Assembly: GCF_002355655.1 (NCBI RefSeq) | Contig: NZ_AP017569.1 | Span: forward strand, 682,001 to 746,000 | Length of the DNA stretch: 64,000 nt | Reading direction: 5' to 3' | From: Halorubrum trapanicum | Lineage (GTDB): Archaea > Halobacteriota > Halobacteria > Halobacteriales > Haloferacaceae | Shown here: piece after piece, positions 25,407-34,736 of the stretch | How positions within the stretch are numbered: position 1 is the first letter of the stretch | How the letters are laid out: each line of letters opens with the position of its first letter | Notes under the pieces: model-generated | Told to the model about the DNA's origin: nothing | Seen by the model: only the letters and a program-made list of their open reading frames with translations | Databases searched by the model: none | Made by a program: the position numbers and the translations under genes

Positions 25407-26339
25407 GCTTCGTTGAATCCGATGATGGCGTCGGGGTTACTGTTTGAGTGCCTGTTCGAGGTTGTAGACTGTGGCGGTCACCACGAGTTCGCGGAACTTG
25501 CGGTATCATGCCCGAGGGTGGACAGCGGGGCCGAACCGACGCTTGATGGCCGAGAAGGCGGTCTCGGCCATCCAGCGCTGGCCGTATGGCTCGCTGTCCA
25601 ACCGTACGTTGTGCGCGTGATCGTACGCAGCGAACAACCGATGGCGCAGTAGGGGCCGGACGCCCGCTGAACGGAGAGCGTCCCGGAGAGATTGGTCGTC
25701 ATAGCCCTTTTCACCGGCGAGACTCTCGATTTTCTCGGTGTTGCGAAGGGCAACTCGACGGCCAGTTTGGGTGTCGTGAGGCCAGTGTGCCGAGCAGTGA
25801 AGATCGAGAATGGCACACGAGTCCGTATCGACGAGTGCCGCCGTTTTGAGCGTGCGTATGTGGCGATCCGAGCGGTGTTGGTAGTGTCTCGATGCCGTTT
25901 CGCGGTCGAAGAACGTGGCATCGATGGCACCGTGCGAGCCCGGATCGCAGATGGTCGCCGACTCACGAAGGAAGCCGCGCCACCCCGACATGGGGACCCT
26001 CTCAAACGACCGGTACAGCGTTGAGGGTGCGGGAAATGCCGTTCGAGCGAGCTGTAACAGCCCACGAACGCCGTCCATCTCACTCGCCCAGTCAACGATC
26101 TCGCGGTACGTCGCATCCATGTGAACCCGCAAAAAGTGGAGCATGACATGCTTCCACCCGGGAAATCCGTGGCCAGTCGGATCACTCACCGCCGTTGGAC
26201 TGGCGGCACAGCACTTTTGAGCCAGCGACGCGACTTGCTTAACGAAGCGGAAAAGTCGAATGTGACCAACCTACTCTTCCGCTTCGCTTCCACCTTCAGA
26301 GCGACGCTATCCCGCCGCCTTCCGCGGATTCAACAGAGC
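25407..26339 (-). mobile_element. IS5-type insertion sequence with a disrupted transposase
   Basis: The ends are imperfect inverted repeats: GCTTCGTTGAATCCG at 25407-25421 and, on the other strand, GCTCTGTTGAATCCG at 26339-26325 (13 of 15 identical). AGT on both sides (25404-25406 and 26340-26342) fits a 3-base target duplication. The element is about 933 bases, normal for a one-gene IS of this family. It sits between the HTH-pair operon and the pilin gene without interrupting either. Confidence 0.65.
25437..26189 (-). pseudogene. IS5 family DDE transposase with an in-frame TGA
   Basis: The frame encodes a DDE transposase with the first Asp in AIDATFFDRE, a second in EKGYDDQSLRDAL and Glu in RWMAETAFSAIKRRFG. 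At 25506-25508 a TGA interrupts the frame just after VHPRA. Beyond it the same frame continues for 22 residues (YRKFRELVVTATVYNLEQAL, then KQ) to TAA at 25437-25439. Relatives have an aromatic residue, often Trp, at this point, so TGG to TGA is the likely change. The truncated product keeps all DDE residues and may or may not work. Confidence 0.75.
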
Positions 26340-26367
26340 AGTTGGTAGTGGTTACCGCGCTAAGCAG

Positions 26368-26784
26368 TTAGCTGAAGTCCCATGTCCGCTCGAAGATTGC
26401 GTTCCCGCTCGGGTCGTGGATTATCCGTACCTCAGCTTCACCGCCGGCCCAGTCACCACTATCCTTTGTTATCTGCTTCCGTTCACCGGTCTCCCAAGTG
26501 TCAGAGGCAATCGAGCTATTGACTCTCTCACCATTAACGGAGAGCACGAGATCAGCCGATTCGAGCGACTGTCCACCTGTTTTAGTTATATTGATCGTAT
26601 CCGTGCCATTACTATCAATTGTAAAGGTTGCCTGCGGCGCGGTATCACCTAACTGATCGCCGAGTCCGAGGACGAACGTCCCGATGACGGCCGCCAGGAT
26701 GACGGTAATCGCGACCATGAGGATGACGCCGATAACGGGACTGACTGCCCTGTCGTCCGCGTTGGATTGGTTGCTTGGTTTCAT
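26368..26784 (-). CDS. Type IV pilin-like protein
   Basis: A 138-residue prepilin. The N-terminal [19 protein letters not shown] is the haloarchaeal pilin signature: a short basic/acidic leader, PibD cleavage probably between Arg12 and Ala13, then a hydrophobic helix (about 13-40) that anchors and polymerises the subunit. The C-terminal part is beta-rich ([20 protein letters not shown]) with N-glycosylation sequons such as NGT, NIT and NSS. It would be exported and assembled into an adhesion pilus or related filament. No pilus-assembly genes are nearby. Its stop is 26 bases from the IS right flank. Confidence 0.88.
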   Translation of the reverse strand: MKPSNQSNADDRAVSPVIGVILMVAITVILAAVIGTFVLGLGDQLGDTAPQATFTIDSNGTDTINITKTGGQSLESADLVLSVNGERVNSSIASDTWETGERKQITKDSGDWAGGEAEVRIIHDPSGNAIFERTWDFS

Positions 26785-26987
26785 TGTTTGAACCCAGCGG
26801 CCACCGTCAAACGAGTTCTCGGGGACCCGGGCGCCGTCGTCGACGCCCGAGACAACCCTCCGCTCGTTCAGATCGGTTGCTGGTTACTCGCAGAGAAGCA
26901 GGAGTGGCTTATGTACTTATTGCCACGAATATCAGTGGAGAAAATTGGACAGATACAATCAAATTCGTTGACTCGATTACAGTTGCT

Positions 26988-27764
26988 ATGGAACCCACGG
27001 CGAAAGCCCTCTCCCGGACCTACAGCGATCGCGTGTATCCGGACCCGTGGGAGAAGGTCCTCGATTATCGCCGCGTCCGCGAGTACGCCGCCGAACACTC
27101 GAACGCCGGCCGCGTCCATGTCGGCCGTGCGCTCGATCTCCCCGCCGAGCGCGTCCGGGGCTGGCTCGAAGACGCCGTCCCCGATCCGGTCCGAGGGATC
27201 GACACGGCGATCGACCGCGGCTGGCTCGATCCGGACCCCGACGGCGAGACGGCCGCCGCCCTCGTCGACCTGCTCGCTCACGTCCTCGCCGGCGGGAGCA
27301 TCCCCGCCGACAACTACGTTCCCGCGGTGACGCCGGGTGAACGCGTGACCGTCGCGGAGATCCGAGCGGCCTTCGAGCGCATCGGCGTCGAGACGCGCAC
27401 CCGCAACGCCGACACGGCCGGGCGCGCGACCGAGGTCGTCCCGACCTGTGACGGAACGGTCCTCGGCCGGTGTCTCGTCGCGACCGGCGCGCCGACCGGC
27501 GCGAAGACGTCGCTCGACCACCTTCCCGCGGTCGTGTGGGACGTTCCTCGGCCGGTCAGGCGGTCGTTCGCGCGGACCTACGTTCGACACCGCGGGCTGA
27601 ACTACGCCGACAAGTCGACGACGCGCGTTCAGGTCGAACGGCCGAGTTCGTTCATCGCGGAACTGCGCGAGGTACTCGACGACGTGCTCGACGAGCGCGT
27701 GACCACGGCCGACGCCGGGCTCACCATCTCCGCGGCCGCCGCCCGCGAACTCGGCGTCGAGTAG
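26988..27764 (+). CDS. HTH protein with a LAGLIDADG-like C-terminal half (tentative)
   Basis: A 258-residue protein with no family I can name firmly. The first 90 residues contain an HTH-like segment (VHVGRALDLPAERVRGWLE). From about residue 120 the pattern (LGRCLVATGAPTGAKTS, HLPAVVWDVPRPVRRSFART, then TRVQVERPSSFIAELREVL) recalls a single LAGLIDADG-type repeat used for DNA binding in homing endonucleases and WhiA-like proteins. I start at ATG 26988, because the sequence before it is AT-rich and overlaps the pilin promoter. A DNA-binding role is inferred only from the pattern. Confidence 0.55.
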   Translation: MEPTAKALSRTYSDRVYPDPWEKVLDYRRVREYAAEHSNAGRVHVGRALDLPAERVRGWLEDAVPDPVRGIDTAIDRGWLDPDPDGETAAALVDLLAHVLAGGSIPADNYVPAVTPGERVTVAEIRAAFERIGVETRTRNADTAGRATEVVPTCDGTVLGRCLVATGAPTGAKTSLDHLPAVVWDVPRPVRRSFARTYVRHRGLNYADKSTTRVQVERPSSFIAELREVLDDVLDERVTTADAGLTISAAAARELGVE

Positions 27765-27941
27765 CGCCGCCGGATCAGTCCGCTACCCTTCGAGATCGTC
27801 CGCGTCGAGGGCGTCGAGTTCCTCCGGCCGGTCGTAGCGGGTCATACTCTGGATAATGGTTATTGTGATAACGACCCGCATCTTCCTCCCGCGCTCACCG
27901 TTACCCCCACCTTCATGAGCCGGTGAGAGCATTGTTCCGTC

Positions 27942-29183
27942 ATGGCAAGCGCGGCGTCGCCGCTCTCGGAACCGCGCGTGTTGGCGCACGCGAAGCGCCG
28001 CCTGTTCCCCGACGACGCGGACGACGGGTACGCGGTCGTCGACACGCAGTTCTCGTCCGACCGGTGGCTCGCGAACGAGTCCATCGATCCGGCGGTCACG
28101 GACGAGCTGGCGCCGTTCAACCACGTCCGCGTCGGCTCCGGCTACCCCGACCTCGTCGGCGTGCGACTGTTGAGCGACGAGCTACTGGCCGTGGACCGAC
28201 TGGGCGACGACCCGCCGCTGGTGGTCGTCGAGGCGAAGGGCCACACGAACCGGCGCGACGCCGACGTCGAGCGCGGCATCGTTCAGGCGTACGACCGGCT
28301 CCACGAGGCGAACGCCGCGTACGTCGCGGTCCCGGCGGACACCGTCTCGCAGTCCGCACGGACCCTCGCTCGCGAGCTGAACGTCGGCGTCCTCGGCGTG
28401 ACCCCCGACGGCACCGTGGATCCGGTCGAGACCCCCCGCGTGGTCGGGAACCGAACCACGACCGAGACGACGGCCATCCGGTTCCAGGCCGGCGCGCAGG
28501 GCGTCGCCGGCAAGTCGTTCGGCCTCAACCACCCGAAGAACTACCTCGCGTACCCCCTCGCGGTCGCCCACGAGCGAGACGCGGAGCGGGTCCTCGCGGA
28601 ACACGTCGTGCGCGCCACCGACGACGCCCGAACCGGGGCGGCCTTCCTGAACCTCGTCGACGACCGACCCGACGCCGCTCGACTGACGCCGCTCGGCCGG
28701 GAGGTCGTCCGGTTCGCGCTGCGGGAGTACGGGTCGGTCGAGGCCGCGCTCCGGGTGTTCGACGACTGGAAGCGCTCGCGGGAGCGCTTCTGCGACCTGG
28801 CGCCGAAGTGGGGAATGCTCACCAGGCGCGTCGTCTATGACTATCCGGCGACGCAGCTCCTCGTCGAGGAGCTCCAGCACATGCACGAGGACGGGATCGG
28901 CGAGCCGAGCCTCCCGGACGTCGTCGAGTACCTCCACGCGCTACACCCGTCGTTCACGGTCGAACTGTTCGTCCGCGGGGACGACGACGTCCGGAGCCGC
29001 GTCCTGAACGCCGACGGGGAGCTACAGCGCGAGCCCCTCACCGACGGGGAGGTCTACCACTCGCCCACCGTGTTCCAGCTGAAGGCGGTGCTGTACCACG
29101 CCGGAATCCTGACTTCGCGGGGCGCGGAACCGTCGAATCTGGACCCGGCGAGCGACGTGTGGGCGTTACGCGAGTCGGTCTGA
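27942..29183 (+). CDS. PD-(D/E)XK nuclease family protein
   Basis: A 413-residue protein with a restriction-endonuclease-like fold in its first half. It has Asp70 (SGYPDLVGV), Glu97-x-Lys99 (VVVEAKGH) and Gln115 (IVQAYDRL), preceded by a helical start. These are the core acid, E-x-K and trailing glutamine of the superfamily. Residues about 240-330 look like winged-helix segments (TPLGREVVRFALREYG, then TRRVVYDYPATQLLVEELQ). It lies 46 bases upstream of the AddB-like gene on the same strand, so it may work with that helicase-nuclease pair in DNA repair or defence (inference). Confidence 0.75.
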   Translation: MASAASPLSEPRVLAHAKRRLFPDDADDGYAVVDTQFSSDRWLANESIDPAVTDELAPFNHVRVGSGYPDLVGVRLLSDELLAVDRLGDDPPLVVVEAKGHTNRRDADVERGIVQAYDRLHEANAAYVAVPADTVSQSARTLARELNVGVLGVTPDGTVDPVETPRVVGNRTTTETTAIRFQAGAQGVAGKSFGLNHPKNYLAYPLAVAHERDAERVLAEHVVRATDDARTGAAFLNLVDDRPDAARLTPLGREVVRFALREYGSVEAALRVFDDWKRSRERFCDLAPKWGMLTRRVVYDYPATQLLVEELQHMHEDGIGEPSLPDVVEYLHALHPSFTVELFVRGDDDVRSRVLNADGELQREPLTDGEVYHSPTVFQLKAVLYHAGILTSRGAEPSNLDPASDVWALRESV

Positions 29184-29229
29184 CGTCGTCCCCGCTATCT
29201 TTTTGTGACTCGTCCGGGTCGCGGTAGTC

Positions 29230-31848
29230 GTGCCCATTCGGAGAGCGAAACCCGCGGAGACACTCTACGCGGAGGTCGCCGACCACGACCTCGTCGTGAC
29301 TCCCGACGCCGCGCTGGCGAGCGCGATAAACCGCCGCCTCGACCGACCCCACTTCGGAACGTTCGCGACCACGCCGCGCCGCCTCGCAGCCGGCCGGCGC
29401 GAACAGGCGGAGGACCGCCGCGCGTTCCTCGAGCTGGTCACCGAGACGGACCACGACTGGAAGGCGGTCGCGTACGCCGTCGGGAACGTCCTCCAGTGCT
29501 GGGAACACACGGGCCGCCTCGACGCGATCTTGGAATACGACGCGTACGTCGACGACGCGACCCGCGAGGTCGTGGAGGTGATGCGGAGCCTCCGCACGAC
29601 GTCGAAGCGCCTCAGCGAGTACACGGCCGACGGGGATCGGTCGGTCGACGGGGATCGGTCGGTCGACGGGGATCGGTCCGTCGCCGTCGTCGGCCACGAT
29701 CAGCTGACCGAGCTGGAGCGGAGCGTCCTCCCGGAGGAGTTCGACCGCGTCGACCCCTTCACCGACGAGGCGTTCGACCACCCGCCCTTCCACGTCTTCG
29801 AGTCGGCGACGGACGTCGTCGCCGCGCTCCTCGACACGGTCTCGGCGCGCAACGCCGAGCACGTCGCCGTCGTCCTCGACGGCGGCGGGAAGTACTCCTC
29901 GCTCGTCGAGTCCGCGTTCGAGGCGGCGGACGTCCCCTTCTACGGCGGTCCGGGGTTCGCCGACGACCCGCACCACAGGGCGTTCGTCCGGCTCCTCCGG
30001 CTCTGCTTCCGGGGGTCCGAGACGACCGTCGGCGACGCCGCCCCGGTCCTCTCGCAGATGGGGATCGACGCGCTGATCGCCGACCGCGAGCGGCGCCTTG
30101 GGGCGGTCGACGGACCGGGCGCGGCGTGGCTGCGCGCGTTCCGCGACGGCGTCGAGGACCGGACGTTCGCCGAGGCGCTCGACGCGTACGCGTCCGAGGC
30201 CGGCGTCGAACTGAGCCGGCTCGCCGAGGAGCTGCGGACCCTGGGGCTCGCCGACGACCCCGTGACGGACGGCGCCGTCGACCGGCTCGCCTACTACCTC
30301 CAGACGTACGAGGTCCCGGTCGACAGGGACAACGAGGGCGTCCTCCTCGCCGACGCGAAGTCCTCCGCGTACGTCGACCGTCCCGTCGTCTTCCACCTCG
30401 GCATGGGCGAGGAGTGGACGCACTCGGCCCCCCAGCGGCCGTGGGTGGACACCGAGGCGCAGTTCGACCGCTACGTCGGGAGCTTCCAGCGCCTGCTCCA
30501 GAGCGGCGACCGGCAGTACTACCTCGTCCAGGACGCGGCCGGCGGGGAGCCGATCACCCCCTGCCTGTACCTCGGCGACCTGCTCGACGAGGAGTTCGAG
30601 CGGTTCAGCGACCTCGACTCGGTCGAACACCGGCGGCGTCCGCGGTCGACGGGCGCGGGGTTCGAGCGCGAGTCGACGGGGGTCGACGCCGAGACCGTCG
30701 AGACGGTCAGCCAGTCGACGCTCAACAGCTACGTCAACAGCCCTCGAGACTACTGCTTCGGGCGGCTCCTCGAAACCCCCGACCGGGAGCGGTTCGTCGA
30801 GGGGAACCTCTTCCACGACTTCGCGGAGTTCTACGTGAACCACCCCGACGTCGTCGCGGCGGCCGACGCCGACGACCTCGTCGACGCCATGATCGCGGAG
30901 GCCGAGGCGTTCTTCTCGCCCGCCGACGAGCCGCTCCGCCGCCGGACGTACCGCATCGGCCTGGACCTGATAACGGAGTACCTCGACGAGGATGGGCCGG
31001 CGTCCGACGACTTCCTCACGCCGGCGTCGGGGTGGGGGACCAACTTCTTCGCCGACTACTTCGACGAGCCCGCCGACTCCCCGCTCACCGAGCGCTGGTT
31101 CGAGGACGACGCGCTCGGCGTGAAGGGGAAGATCGACCTCGTGCGGTCGCCGACGCAGCTCCTCGACTACAAGAGCGGCCGCAAGAAGCGGCTCACGCAG
31201 GTCGTGGGCGGCGCGGCGCTCGACCCGCCGGCGGACGCGCCCGACTTCCAGGCCGCGCTGTACCTGACCTACTACCGGACGGTCCGCCCGGACGAGCGGC
31301 TGGAGTTCACGCTCTTCCACTTCCTCGAACCGATGGCCGACGTCGTCGCGGGCGACGCCGACCTCGACGACGCGCTCACGACCGTCACCTACCACCCGAA
31401 CTCCTTCGACGAGTACGTCGGCTCCCGGGAGGCGTACGAGCGGCTGCTCGACGGCTACAACGACTGTCAGGAGACGTTCGAAGACCTCGGCTACGCCGCG
31501 TACGAGGAGACCGTGGCGCCGCTGACGTTCCCCGAGACGACCGACAGAGGTGAGCTGCGCGACTCCGAGTTCGCCGACCGGTTCACCGCCGCGGTCGACG
31601 CGAGGACCTCGGCGGACGTCGACGCCGAGAAGGGGGCGGACCAGGCGATCCGCGAGTTCAACGGCGCTCGAAAGCGAGCGTTCTTCCGCGAGGACCTGGA
31701 CGCCTTCGAGGCGTTCGTCGACGAGCGCCTCGACGAGCTCAACGCCCGGCGGGCGGGCGAGGAGCGGTTCCCGGTCGACGGGCTCGCTGGCGAGCCGAAC
31801 TACCGGCGCGTGGACAACCGCGACCTGCTGCTGGAGGAAGACCGATGA
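29230..31848 (+). CDS. AddB-like PD-(D/E)XK nuclease protein
   Basis: An 872-residue protein starts at GTG 29230. Its C-terminal third is a RecB/Cas4-type nuclease: GNLFHDFAEFY supplies the leading His, GKIDLV (near 636) the Asp, LLDYKSG (near 647) the D-x-K, and FQAALYLTYY the Q-x-x-x-Y motif. The larger N-terminal part has a degenerate helicase-like layout with no clear Walker A, as in AddB. Iron-sulfur cysteines typical of bacterial AddB are not evident. Three 18-base repeats encode DGDRSV three times near residues 134-151. The stop overlaps the AddA-like start by four bases. Confidence 0.78.
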   Translation: MPIRRAKPAETLYAEVADHDLVVTPDAALASAINRRLDRPHFGTFATTPRRLAAGRREQAEDRRAFLELVTETDHDWKAVAYAVGNVLQCWEHTGRLDAILEYDAYVDDATREVVEVMRSLRTTSKRLSEYTADGDRSVDGDRSVDGDRSVAVVGHDQLTELERSVLPEEFDRVDPFTDEAFDHPPFHVFESATDVVAALLDTVSARNAEHVAVVLDGGGKYSSLVESAFEAADVPFYGGPGFADDPHHRAFVRLLRLCFRGSETTVGDAAPVLSQMGIDALIADRERRLGAVDGPGAAWLRAFRDGVEDRTFAEALDAYASEAGVELSRLAEELRTLGLADDPVTDGAVDRLAYYLQTYEVPVDRDNEGVLLADAKSSAYVDRPVVFHLGMGEEWTHSAPQRPWVDTEAQFDRYVGSFQRLLQSGDRQYYLVQDAAGGEPITPCLYLGDLLDEEFERFSDLDSVEHRRRPRSTGAGFERESTGVDAETVETVSQSTLNSYVNSPRDYCFGRLLETPDRERFVEGNLFHDFAEFYVNHPDVVAAADADDLVDAMIAEAEAFFSPADEPLRRRTYRIGLDLITEYLDEDGPASDDFLTPASGWGTNFFADYFDEPADSPLTERWFEDDALGVKGKIDLVRSPTQLLDYKSGRKKRLTQVVGGAALDPPADAPDFQAALYLTYYRTVRPDERLEFTLFHFLEPMADVVAGDADLDDALTTVTYHPNSFDEYVGSREAYERLLDGYNDCQETFEDLGYAAYEETVAPLTFPETTDRGELRDSEFADRFTAAVDARTSADVDAEKGADQAIREFNGARKRAFFREDLDAFEAFVDERLDELNARRAGEERFPVDGLAGEPNYRRVDNRDLLLEEDR

Positions 31849-34736
31849 GCGAGCCCACGCCGAACGACGCGCAGCGGGAGCTCATCGAGTCCACGGAGGG
31901 GCCGTACCTCGTCGACGCCGGCCCCGGGACCGGGAAGACGTTCGCCGTCACCCGCCGGTACGGGCGGATCGTCGACCGACCGGACGTGGAGCCGGAGGAC
32001 GTGCTGCTGGCGACGTTCACGCGGAGCGCCGCGACCGAGATGAAAGAGCGGATCGTCGACCACAGCGCGTACGGCTTGCGGGAGCTGGCCGACGCCCCGA
32101 TCCGGACGTTCCACTCGCACTGCCACGAGATCCTTCAGGAGCACGGGTACGCCGCGCCGACGCACCTCGGCCTCAACGAGCGGATCACGGGCTCGACGCG
32201 GATCCTCGAAGACGAGCTGATCGAGGCCGAGCGGTTCCGCGAGTTCTTCGGCGGCTTCCGCGACGACCACCCGGAGCACGCCGACTGCTATCGGGCGCTC
32301 TCCGAGCCCGGCGAGCTGCTCGCCCTGATCGAGGAGCTCGCGTCGAAGGGGATCTTCCCGACGACCGACGGCTGGTACCGGAACGGCGAGGCGCACCTCG
32401 ACGGCGACTTCGAGGCGTTCGAAGCGCGGTTCGACGAGGCGAATCAACCCCGGAACGACGGCCGGAAACAGTCGAAGCTGCGCGACGACCTGAGCCGGTT
32501 CGGTCGGGACAAGACGTACCGCGCGGACGCGCCGTCGAAGTCGACGCTCCGGGGCGGCCGCGGGACGAAGCGGCTCGACGACGACGTGGCGCGGCAGGTC
32601 TTCTACGAGGACCGGTCGGACCTCAAGGCGTTCGTTCACGACGTCTACGTCGAGTACCTGCGGTTCGCGCTGCGGCGCAACTACCTATCCTTCAGCTTCC
32701 TCCAGCTGTTCGCGTTCGTCCTCCTCTGCGAGGACGAGCGCGCCCGAGAGGCGGCGACGTTCGAGTACGTCATGGTCGACGAGTTCCAGGACACCAGCGA
32801 GGTCCAGTTCAAGCTCGCGCTGCTGTTGTCGGGAACTGATAACTTCTGCGTCGTCGGCGACTGGAAGCAGAGCATCTACTCGTTCCAGTACGCGGACGTG
32901 CGCAACATCCAGGCGTTCGAAGACCGGTTGGAGCGGTTCGCCGCCGACCTCAACGACGACGCGGACAGGGTCCCGTTCGACGCGCCCGACCCGACCCGGA
33001 TCGAACTGCGGGAGAACTACCGGTCCACCGAGTCCGTCATCGACCTCTCCGAGCGGGCGATCGTGACGCCGGCGTCGAGCGGCGACGCGGTCGAGACCGA
33101 TCCCGCCGACGTCGTCGGCCTCTCCTCGAACGCCGCCTTCGACAACACGGTCGTCGAGGGGGTCCGCCACGAGGACGAACACGAGGCCGTCCTCTCGAAG
33201 GTACAGGCGATCGTCGGCAGCGACGAGTACGCCGTCGAGGGCGAGGACGGCGAGCCGCGGCCGCCGGAGTACGGGGACGTCGCGGTGTTCACGCGCACGC
33301 GAGACTACGGCCGAGAACTGCTCGACGTCGCCGCCGAGTACGACTTCCCGTTGGCCTACGACGGCGGGATCGAGCTGTTCCGGACCGACCCGGCGAAGCT
33401 GCTGCTCGCGTGGCTCCGGGTCCTCGACTCGGACGCCGACCGCGGCTGGGCGGTGGTGCTCGAACGGGCCGGGTACGCGTTCGACGAGATCGATCACGCC
33501 TTGGAGACGGGGTCGTACCCGACCGAGCCGACGGAATTCCGCGACGAGCTCCGCGAACTGGAGTCGGTCGGCGCGGTGGCGCGCCGCGTCCTCGACCGCT
33601 ACGGGTACGCGGGCGACGTGGCGGACGTCCTCCTCCACACGGTCCAGTCCGTCCACGACGCGACGACGGCGACCCGCGGCGAACTGATCCGGCACATCGA
33701 GCGCGGCGTCGAGACCGGCAGCACCGTCGACGTCCGCGCGACCGCGGGCGACGACGCGGTGACCGTTCAGACGATTCACACCGCGAAGGGGCTGGAGTAC
33801 CCGATCGTCGTCATGGCGAACATGAACGAGGGGCGCTTCCCGCCGCGGGCCGGCGGGTCGAGCGTGATCGAGTACCGAGACCCGGTCGGCCTCCGACAGC
33901 GAAAGATCTACTCGGAGGAGGGCGCTCACCCGCACGTGTACGACAACTGGCGGCACGACGTCATCAGGGGCTGTCTGCCGCGCGAGTACGACGAGGAGCG
34001 GCGGCTGCTGTACGTCGCTGTCACGCGGGCGGAGAGCCACGTCGTGTTCGCGGCCGGGGAAGAGCCGAACACGTTCCTCGAAGAGCTCCCGGTCGCCGTC
34101 GAGGAGGTCGAACCGGACGTGGAGCCGCTCGACCGCGGCGAGCCGGGCGACGCTGAGCTGCCGTTCGCGGTGACGGCGCCGGACGGACCGATCGGCCACT
34201 CTCCGCACTCGCTGATGGACGAGTCGGTGTTCGAGGAGGCCGGAGAGCGCCGGGAGGCCGGGCCTGAGCCCGAACCGGAACCGGAGACGCGGGGGATGGA
34301 CTTCGGCTCCCGAGTCCACGAGTTCGCGGAGGCGTACGCGCTCGACGACGACGTGACGCCGTCGAACGACCACGAGCGGCGGGTCGTCGAGCTCCTCGAC
34401 GGCCTATCCGGCGAGAAGCACGTCGAGGAGCCGGTGACGCTCCCGATCGACGTCGACGGCCGCCGCGTCACCGTCTCCGGGATCGTCGACCTCGTCCACG
34501 TGACGGCCGACCGGGTCGAGGTGATCGACTACAAGACGGACGCGACGCGGCGCGCGCAGCCGGAGTACAGAAAGCAGCTCAGCGTCTACTCCCACGTCCT
34601 CGACGAGTGGTTCCCGGAGAAGGCGGTCGAGACGAGCCTGTTCTACACGAGCGACGGAACGCGCGAACGGGTCGAGCCGCACTCGATCGGGGAGCTGCGC
34701 GCGTTCGTTCGCGCGGCCGAGTCGGAGTCCGACTGA
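31845..34736 (+). CDS. AddA-like UvrD/Rep helicase with C-terminal nuclease
   Basis: A 963-residue superfamily 1A helicase with Walker A GPGTGKT (26-32), TFTRSAATEM, DEFQD (near 312), the motif III region VGDWKQSIYSFQYAD, LRENYRST, VQTIHTAKGLEYPIVV and LLYVAVTRAE. The C-terminal RecB nuclease has GIVDLVH, VIDYKTD (near 895) and QLSVYSH. This is the architecture of AddA, the ATP-driven half of end-resecting helicase-nucleases. The four-base overlap with the AddB-like gene implies an obligate pair. Its role is likely double-strand break processing or degradation of foreign DNA. Confidence 0.88.
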   Translation: MSEPTPNDAQRELIESTEGPYLVDAGPGTGKTFAVTRRYGRIVDRPDVEPEDVLLATFTRSAATEMKERIVDHSAYGLRELADAPIRTFHSHCHEILQEHGYAAPTHLGLNERITGSTRILEDELIEAERFREFFGGFRDDHPEHADCYRALSEPGELLALIEELASKGIFPTTDGWYRNGEAHLDGDFEAFEARFDEANQPRNDGRKQSKLRDDLSRFGRDKTYRADAPSKSTLRGGRGTKRLDDDVARQVFYEDRSDLKAFVHDVYVEYLRFALRRNYLSFSFLQLFAFVLLCEDERAREAATFEYVMVDEFQDTSEVQFKLALLLSGTDNFCVVGDWKQSIYSFQYADVRNIQAFEDRLERFAADLNDDADRVPFDAPDPTRIELRENYRSTESVIDLSERAIVTPASSGDAVETDPADVVGLSSNAAFDNTVVEGVRHEDEHEAVLSKVQAIVGSDEYAVEGEDGEPRPPEYGDVAVFTRTRDYGRELLDVAAEYDFPLAYDGGIELFRTDPAKLLLAWLRVLDSDADRGWAVVLERAGYAFDEIDHALETGSYPTEPTEFRDELRELESVGAVARRVLDRYGYAGDVADVLLHTVQSVHDATTATRGELIRHIERGVETGSTVDVRATAGDDAVTVQTIHTAKGLEYPIVVMANMNEGRFPPRAGGSSVIEYRDPVGLRQRKIYSEEGAHPHVYDNWRHDVIRGCLPREYDEERRLLYVAVTRAESHVVFAAGEEPNTFLEELPVAVEEVEPDVEPLDRGEPGDAELPFAVTAPDGPIGHSPHSLMDESVFEEAGERREAGPEPEPEPETRGMDFGSRVHEFAEAYALDDDVTPSNDHERRVVELLDGLSGEKHVEEPVTLPIDVDGRRVTVSGIVDLVHVTADRVEVIDYKTDATRRAQPEYRKQLSVYSHVLDEWFPEKAVETSLFYTSDGTRERVEPHSIGELRAFVRAAESESD

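Noticed and set aside
25376-26367. CGCTAAGCA direct repeats flanking the IS5-type element as target duplication
   Set aside because: The repeats lie 22 bases or more outside the 15-base terminal inverted repeats, and one is part of a stop codon context. The AGT pair touching the inverted repeats explains the insertion better.
27783-27845. 20-residue frame MTRYDRPEELDALDADDLEG on the minus strand
   Set aside because: The composition is haloarchaeal, but it is too short, has no Shine-Dalgarno, and no promoter or family supports it.
29199-29206. CTTTTTG run after the PD-(D/E)XK gene as a terminator
   Set aside because: A single short T run 25 bases before the next co-directional gene is not enough to claim termination, and the genes may be one transcript.
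29038-31395. 785-codon minus-strand frame opposite the AddB-like gene
   Set aside because: It has no motifs and an antisense-type composition. The plus-strand AddB-like gene has nuclease motifs and operon overlaps.
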